A stretch of 64,000 nucleotides of DNA, from positions 19,409,047 to 19,473,046 of the forward strand of contig CM067072.1 in the NCBI GenBank assembly GCA_033980235.1, given 5' to 3'. Source of the DNA: Diadema setosum (taxonomy: Eukaryota > Echinodermata > Echinoidea > Diadematoida > Diadematidae). The notes under the pieces were generated by a model. The model was not told the origin of the DNA and did no database searches. It saw only the letters and a program-made list of their open reading frames with translations. The stretch's first letter is position 1; each line of letters opens with the position of its first letter. This document shows positions 59,199-64,000 of the stretch, piece after piece. A program made the translations under genes and the position numbers.

Positions 59199-59513
59199 CT
59201 TTGTGGATGTTGCACATCTCAAAGTCCACAAAAGGTGAAGCAATGCCTGGTAAGGGAGAGCCGTCAATCTCATTAACTGCATAGACCTGAAAAACATATT
59301 TCCTTCCATCCTTGACCAGGTCACAGTTGACTTTGACCTCAGCCTGAGTAGTCAGAGACTTCATTTCCAGCCAATCCTCTTCACTGTCTGCAGGCCGACT
59401 GCGTGCCACATAGTATGCAATGGGACCATTGGGGGGAACAGGGCGGTTCCACTCAAGGAAAACTGCTTCTGATGTGTGTGGGCGTAGTTCAGGCATTTTT
59501 ACTTGTGAAGGAG
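59199..59513 (-). CDS. Receptor exon: membrane-proximal FN3 domain
   Basis: 315 nt, phase 1 at both ends (acceptor atatacag|CTCCTT, donor AAAG|gtacag), one whole fibronectin type III domain of 105 residues. Hallmarks are APSQV at the A strand, the Trp of VFLEWNRPVPPNGPIAYYV and the Tyr corner in RKYVFQVYAVNEIDGSPLPG. Two Cys (NCDLV, EMCNI) may pair. No WSXWS motif is present in this domain. A (TA)n tract lies in the next intron, directly after the donor. Confidence 0.88.
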
Positions 59514-60867
59514 CTGTATATATAAAATGTTGGGTAAAATAAAGGTGAGCACTGTTGTACCATCTGGTAACTCAAGAGTGGGTGTGCAAAATCTATGTGG
59601 TCACTGTGCTCCAACCAGTTATTGCTTATTTTTTGTAATAGAACCCTGCATGGCATTTCAAAATGAGGCTTCAGCATGTGCCTTCTTAAAAAAAAAAAAA
59701 AAAAAAAAAAAATCTTCCAGAGTTATGCATCTATACCTTCTTAAACAGAATAATTTTCATAAGAAATTGGAACATGCTGTGTCAGCGACACTGACTTGGG
59801 AGTTTTAACACTGAAGAAGCAAAGAAGCAAAAGGCATTAAGACTTCAAGGGATTGACGATACTGTAGCTGTAAGATATATGCCAACAGTAGAGCAATATT
59901 ACTTGAGCATACAGTGGTTATGGATCCTACTTTCATTACAGGTGTGGGAATAGTTTTTTTTCTACTGACATCAGCCAATATCGCTATGTTACTTACTCAT
60001 GAATGGATCTAAAAAGTATAGAGGGTTACTGAAACATTGATTGAAATCACAATTCATACAATTGTGTCTTTATGAGTGTACAGGGTTCACTTGGGAAGAA
60101 AATGACAGGAGAAATCGCACAAAGTAGCAATGGATGTGTGATATGTGGGTGAAATTTCTAATGCATTCTACCTGAGTAGCACGCAAGCAACCATCAACTC
60201 AGAGACCCCATATGCCACACATGGCTTTGCACTGGAGACTGCCTACGGTGTAATGATGGAGCTTTGCCCATACATAATGTGTTGCAACAGCTTAATAGCA
60301 AAGTCTTTGAGCGTGCACCAATGTACTTTACAGTATACTGCTATGTGTATGCAGGAAGTTAGTATTAGAGGCTTCTCAGATGTAATGCTCTGGAAGTTCA
60401 GGAGCATAGCAGTTTCTGATGTTTTAGAGACCTTGAATGCAGTATTTTCCATCACACTGCCAGGGATTATGGGACTTTTTATTTGTACTTTCACCATTTG
60501 CTGCGATTATGGCAAAATGCTGGAACACGCATGGAATATTCATATCCAAATTATCTGATTATCTAAATATAAAAAAATAAAAAACATTCAATTTTTCAGA
60601 GTCTCAAAATCATAGAAATCTGATCAGTTCTGATTGAATCGACTGTTGGCAGGAATGCTGCAAGAAATTGACTGCTTTTCTCCCTTTCAGCCATTAACAG
60701 TTTAAAAGTGTGAACTGTGATAATAAGAGACCTAGAATACAAAGGAAGTACATATCTTTAAACTGCCAATTCTTATTTGTAATTTTCATTTTGCATTACA
60801 TTAAAAAATTTCAAAAGATGCCTTACAGAGACAATTCCAAACAAAACAAGACTCTACTTTGGATATA

Positions 60868-61822
60868 CAGTATTCTCCCCTTAATCGGGCAATGTCTGGA
60901 AAAGCATTTTTAACTTGATTAAGCAGAGAACCTATTAACCTGAAAACCTTTTGATATTCATTCACAATGCAGATAAATGTACCACATATTAATCCCTCAC
61001 CTTTCTCCGTCAGACATACAGGCACAGTATGTCACTTACAGCCACAGCTCATATTAAGTCAAATAATTTTGCAAACAATCTGTATGCACCTCAAAGTCCT
61101 CATCAAGCCTCATGCAAACACCTAAACATCTACCATTTGTAATTATATTCATTATGTACATGCAGCCAAATGCAGCAACAAATTCTGCTGTGTCTGTGTG
61201 TTTCATGCCCACCGTAAATTTATTCAAATTCATGAATTTAAGATGCATGTCCTGAGATCAGAAGGTCACAGGTCGAATCCTGCTTGAGCATGTATGCCTG
61301 TGATTTCTTTTGTCATGGCTACTTCTAAAACATTGCTCAACTCAGTGCTTATTTATGTCAATGAAGGGCAATTTGTAAATCAGACTGTAAGTTTGTTTTC
61401 AATGAATGGCATGAAGAAAGGTTAGAGTCTCAGTGGAGTTAGTTTATTCTTCTTCATTTTTCTTGAGAGCTAGCCATAGCTCACCAGCACATATATACAC
61501 TGTAGTGATTAGTGTGGCACTGTGTGTATGTTGGTAGTGTAAGTGGTGCTTTGCAAGGGTTCATACACAACATGCATAAATGCATCTATACTTGTACCAG
61601 TGACACAGCGAATTGGTCATACACTGCACATTTAACATGTTAAAACTGCAAACTAAGCTCTGTAACGACTTTAAGTACCTCACAGTTTCTTCAAATTTAT
61701 ATATACACACAAAGTCTAATGGCTTTCTGCAGAAATTACATGTATGTAATTAGATGAGGATAATCTGGAAAATTCCTACCCGTTTATCCAGAATGTCTAC
61801 CCGATTACCTGGTAAATACAGC
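60868..61822. mobile_element. Candidate pogo/Tigger-like remnant in receptor intron
   Basis: CAGTATTCTCCCCTTAATCG (60,868-60,887), preceded by TA, resembles the inverted end of the element at 62,999-63,627 (CAGTATTCATCGCATAATCG). 'cccgattacctggtaaatacag' at 61,800-61,822 could be a decayed opposite end. The pairing is uncertain. Confidence 0.3.
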
Positions 61823-61935
61823 ACGTATTGGCAAATGTTTTTCAGCTTGTACAAATGTAAGTCAATCAAGTGGAGAGAACTGTTATATTTGTTCAGTGGC
61901 AGCAACAACTTTCATAAAGATGATTTCACACACAC

Positions 61936-62208
61936 CTCCAATATCTGTCTGCACATAAACAGACGTGGTGAATGGGCTACAGGCGACAGAAGGTGACCCA
62001 TGGCTGCATGCCTGAACTGCCACGCTGTAGTTGGTGAAGCCGTTCACATCAAGCACTGCTGAGGTATTTACTACTTCCTTCGTTTGGCCATTGTAGCTCA
62101 CTTTGTACGACCTGAGAAGTCCATTAAGCTCAGTTGGCGGCTTCCAGGTGACATGAATGGTGCTGGCATTGAAGAAGGTCTTGCGGAGGTCAGTGGGTGA
62201 AGAAGGTG
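61936..62208 (-). CDS. Receptor exon: penultimate FN3 domain
   Basis: 273 nt, phase 1 at both ends (acceptor cctgtgtag|CACCTT, donor GGAG|gtgtgt), a second complete FN3 domain of about 91 residues. It shows APSSPTDLRK, the Trp of IHVTWKPPTELNG and the Tyr corner in GFTNYSVAVQACS. Three N-glycosylation sequons (NAS, NTS, NYS) agree with an extracellular location. Earlier exons, including any signal peptide or cytokine-binding module, lie beyond 64,000. Confidence 0.88.
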
Positions 62209-62631
62209 CTACACAGGATATAAAATTGAGTGGAATAAAAAAAAAAGATGCTTTACACTGTACAGGCTTGCTGTAACTTGAGAGATTTCACAGTGAATTA
62301 GAAACATACACCTGGGCAGCGTTTCATGAAGCGTTTTGTCCGACAACTTTGTTCTTAGCCAATTAGATGCAAGGATTTCCATAGCTTATAACAGTTTGTC
62401 AGAAAGACTATCAGACCAAATGCTTCATGAAATGCCCCCCCCCCCCCCCGATGTACAATGTACATGTGTATCTTCAAGCTTTAATACTACCTATTTGACA
62501 TCATTGAAAGAATGAACAGTCCACTGTGTGTGCGTGCCAACACATGCAGTACACTGTGTGAAACTTCAGCTCTGAGATTACATCAATTGCCCCTTTCACA
62601 GGGCCCCATCCATGAAATCTACAAGTTCGCT

Positions 62632-63794
62632 TAAAGGACAAGTTCACCTTCATAAACATAAGGATTGAGAGAATGCAGCAATATCAGTAGAAAACATCAG
62701 TGAAAGTTTGAGGAAAATTGGACAATCGATGCAAAAGTTATGAATTTAAAAAATTTTTGTGTTGGAACTGCCGGATGAGGAGACTACTAAGGCTCGTGAT
62801 GTCATATGAGTACAACAGTATAAAGAAAATGTAAAGAAAATTGAACATATTTTTATTTTTGTCGCATAATAAAAGAACAATTGACTTGCCTCTTTCTAAA
62901 GGCAATGGGAATAATATTACCCATAACATATGTCAGTAACGAGTCAAGGGAATGTGTACTTTTTTCAAAAGATGAAATTTTGTGAAATTCTCTTTATACA
63001 GTATTCATCGCATAATCGGGCATCTGATAATCGGGATCCTCGCTTAAATGACATACGCTTATCAGAAACATTTCCAATGCATGTTATTTTCACTGGATAA
63101 TCGGGCGGGGACCTCTGATAAATGGGACAAATTTTCTTCAAGCGATCTTTGATTTTGTTGATATTTTACACAGAAAATCTACCAAAATACCACCACAATA
63201 TTTCAAAGATTCCCTATCAGTTGTCGTTTACATCGAACTTACAAAGCAAGCTTCGGACTGGTGTGTTTTGACCTCCGTCTATCCAGTACACGTACGTGTA
63301 CATGCATAGCCACGAAAGCGCCGTGTATAAGTATCCATGCCATTGCGAAACACATGCTTTCGCGAACATTCTTCTCCCCTACATATAAGCAAATTAATCC
63401 ATGTGCAGGGAGAGCTAGAGGGTCGCACAGAGGGGTAGCGTGGTTGTGTATTCATGTACATGTACAGTACGACAGTATGCATGTGTGTGTGTGTGTGTGT
63501 GTGTGCACTACATGTACATGTCGTATGCCGTTAGTGTATGGTGAGTGCTCATCGCGAAATTGGGCACCCCGCTTAAAAGGGCCGTGTTTGCTACTCCCAG
63601 CCTGTCCCGATTATGCGATGAATACTGTATTTTCCTTATATTGTTGTACGCATGTGACATCATACACTGCAGTAGTCTCCTGATCCAGCGGTGGCTGCAC
63701 AAAAACTTTAAAAATTCATAACTTTTGAACGGATTGTCCAATTTTCCTCAAACTTTCAATGATGAACTTTTTCAAGGTGAACTTGTCCTTTAAG
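62632..63794. mobile_element. Family C palindromic MITE, complete copy, with nested transposon
   Basis: The terminal inverted repeat TTAAAGGACAAGTTCACCTT (62,631-62,650) is mirrored by AAGGTGAACTTGTCCTTTAA (63,774-63,793). TTAA stands at both tips, so a TTAA target is possible. The arms are the same as at 30,624-31,140. The right arm is interrupted by the element at 62,999-63,627. No coding capacity. It lies just upstream (in transcript sense) of the penultimate FN3 exon of the receptor, so within an intron. Confidence 0.8.
62999..63627. mobile_element. 629-bp TA-inserting DNA transposon (pogo/Tigger-like) nested in family C
   Basis: Perfect 22-bp inverted ends beginning CAGTATTCATCGCATAATCG, flanked by TA on both sides (62,997-62,998; 63,628-63,629). 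Deleting the element and one TA gives 'ctctttatattttcc', the sequence found (as its complement) uninterrupted in the family C copy near 30,795-30,810. CAG ends, a TA duplication and subterminal 'aatcggg' and 'cgcttaa' words fit the pogo/Tigger branch of Tc1/mariner. No transposase. It contains a (TG)n tract at 63,482-63,505. Confidence 0.8.
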
Positions 63795-64000
63795 CAGATT
63801 CCTTTCAGCCTAGCCAGGTGGCTGGCATGCTTGTTAGGTGTCAGACTGTCACTTTCCCTCTATCTACCATCGGGTTTTTTTTTTTTTTTTCTTATTCTCC
63901 ACCTTACATGAGATACCTGCATGGCTGCTAGCTAGCAAGAGGTTTGTTGTTTTAAATAATCATTGCAGTGTTTTTGTTTTTCTTTGTCATTCATGGGATC
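63795..64000. other. Receptor intron sequence at window edge
   Basis: No exon seen; one poly-T run at 63,876-63,890. Confidence 0.5.

Noticed and set aside
61255..61300. B-box-like 'ggtcgaatcctgc' in receptor intron
   Set aside because: No A box about 35 bp upstream; at best a SINE fragment.
53915..64000. Receptor tyrosine kinase or phosphatase identity
   Set aside because: The complete cytoplasmic part contains no kinase or phosphatase motif.

Overview
The window looks like nuclear DNA of an invertebrate deuterostome, most likely an echinoderm such as a sea urchin. That is an inference. It rests on intron-containing animal genes, a very high load of short DNA transposons, satellites and CR1/L2-like LINEs, and a dispersed repeat ending in a GCCTCCG...CGGAGGC hairpin that I associate with echinoderm genomes. 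Nothing looks bacterial. A scaffold gap of 200 N lies at 11,852-12,051.

Only three protein-coding genes can be supported, all on the minus strand. (1) At the left edge are the first two coding exons of ECPAS (ECM29, the proteasome adaptor/scaffold), at 5,008-5,029 and 3,654-3,770; the rest runs off the left end. Both exons are short and had to be read by hand from splice signals. (2) A single-exon Tctex1-domain dynein light chain (DYNLT4/5-like) lies at 27,723-28,175. (3) At the right edge are the last four coding exons (53,915-62,208) of a single-pass receptor: two FN3 domains, a transmembrane helix, a juxtamembrane Pro motif resembling cytokine-receptor Box 1, and a tail of about 600 residues with 16 tyrosines past the juxtamembrane exon, including four ITIM-type sites and six distal GYVT/YIP-type sites. 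Its 5' part lies beyond the right end.

Region by region: 1-5 kb is ECPAS intron sequence full of transposon fragments, including two terminal-inverted-repeat (TIR) elements. 5-8 kb is largely featureless. 8.4-10.5 kb is a 166-bp tandem array with a GCGAGCGA core. 12.6-15.1 kb is a 60-bp satellite split by a 1-kb insertion. 15.9-21.3 kb holds LINE remnants and a second tandem array of about 445 bp that shares the same GCGAGCGA core. 22-27 kb is microsatellites and old repeats. 27.7-28.4 kb is the dynein light chain gene. 29-32.6 kb holds a full-length TGACCT-rich repeat and a palindromic MITE split by a LINE. 34.7-42.4 kb is a 190-bp satellite interrupted by a 0.6-kb TIR element and by a 4.6-kb structure with inverted arms of about 0.7 kb. 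42.4-53.9 kb is mostly plain AT-rich sequence with two more TGACCT-rich repeats and two tRNA-derived SINE copies. 53.9-62.2 kb is the receptor gene. 62.6-63.8 kb is a palindromic MITE with a second transposon nested inside it.

The three genes show no obvious functional link; they are neighbours in a repeat-rich stretch. The strongest new observations are the receptor tail, two nested insertions whose empty sites can be rebuilt from sequence inside this window, and the 4.6-kb inverted-arm element, which carries a hammerhead-like motif and a histone-mRNA-type stem-loop.
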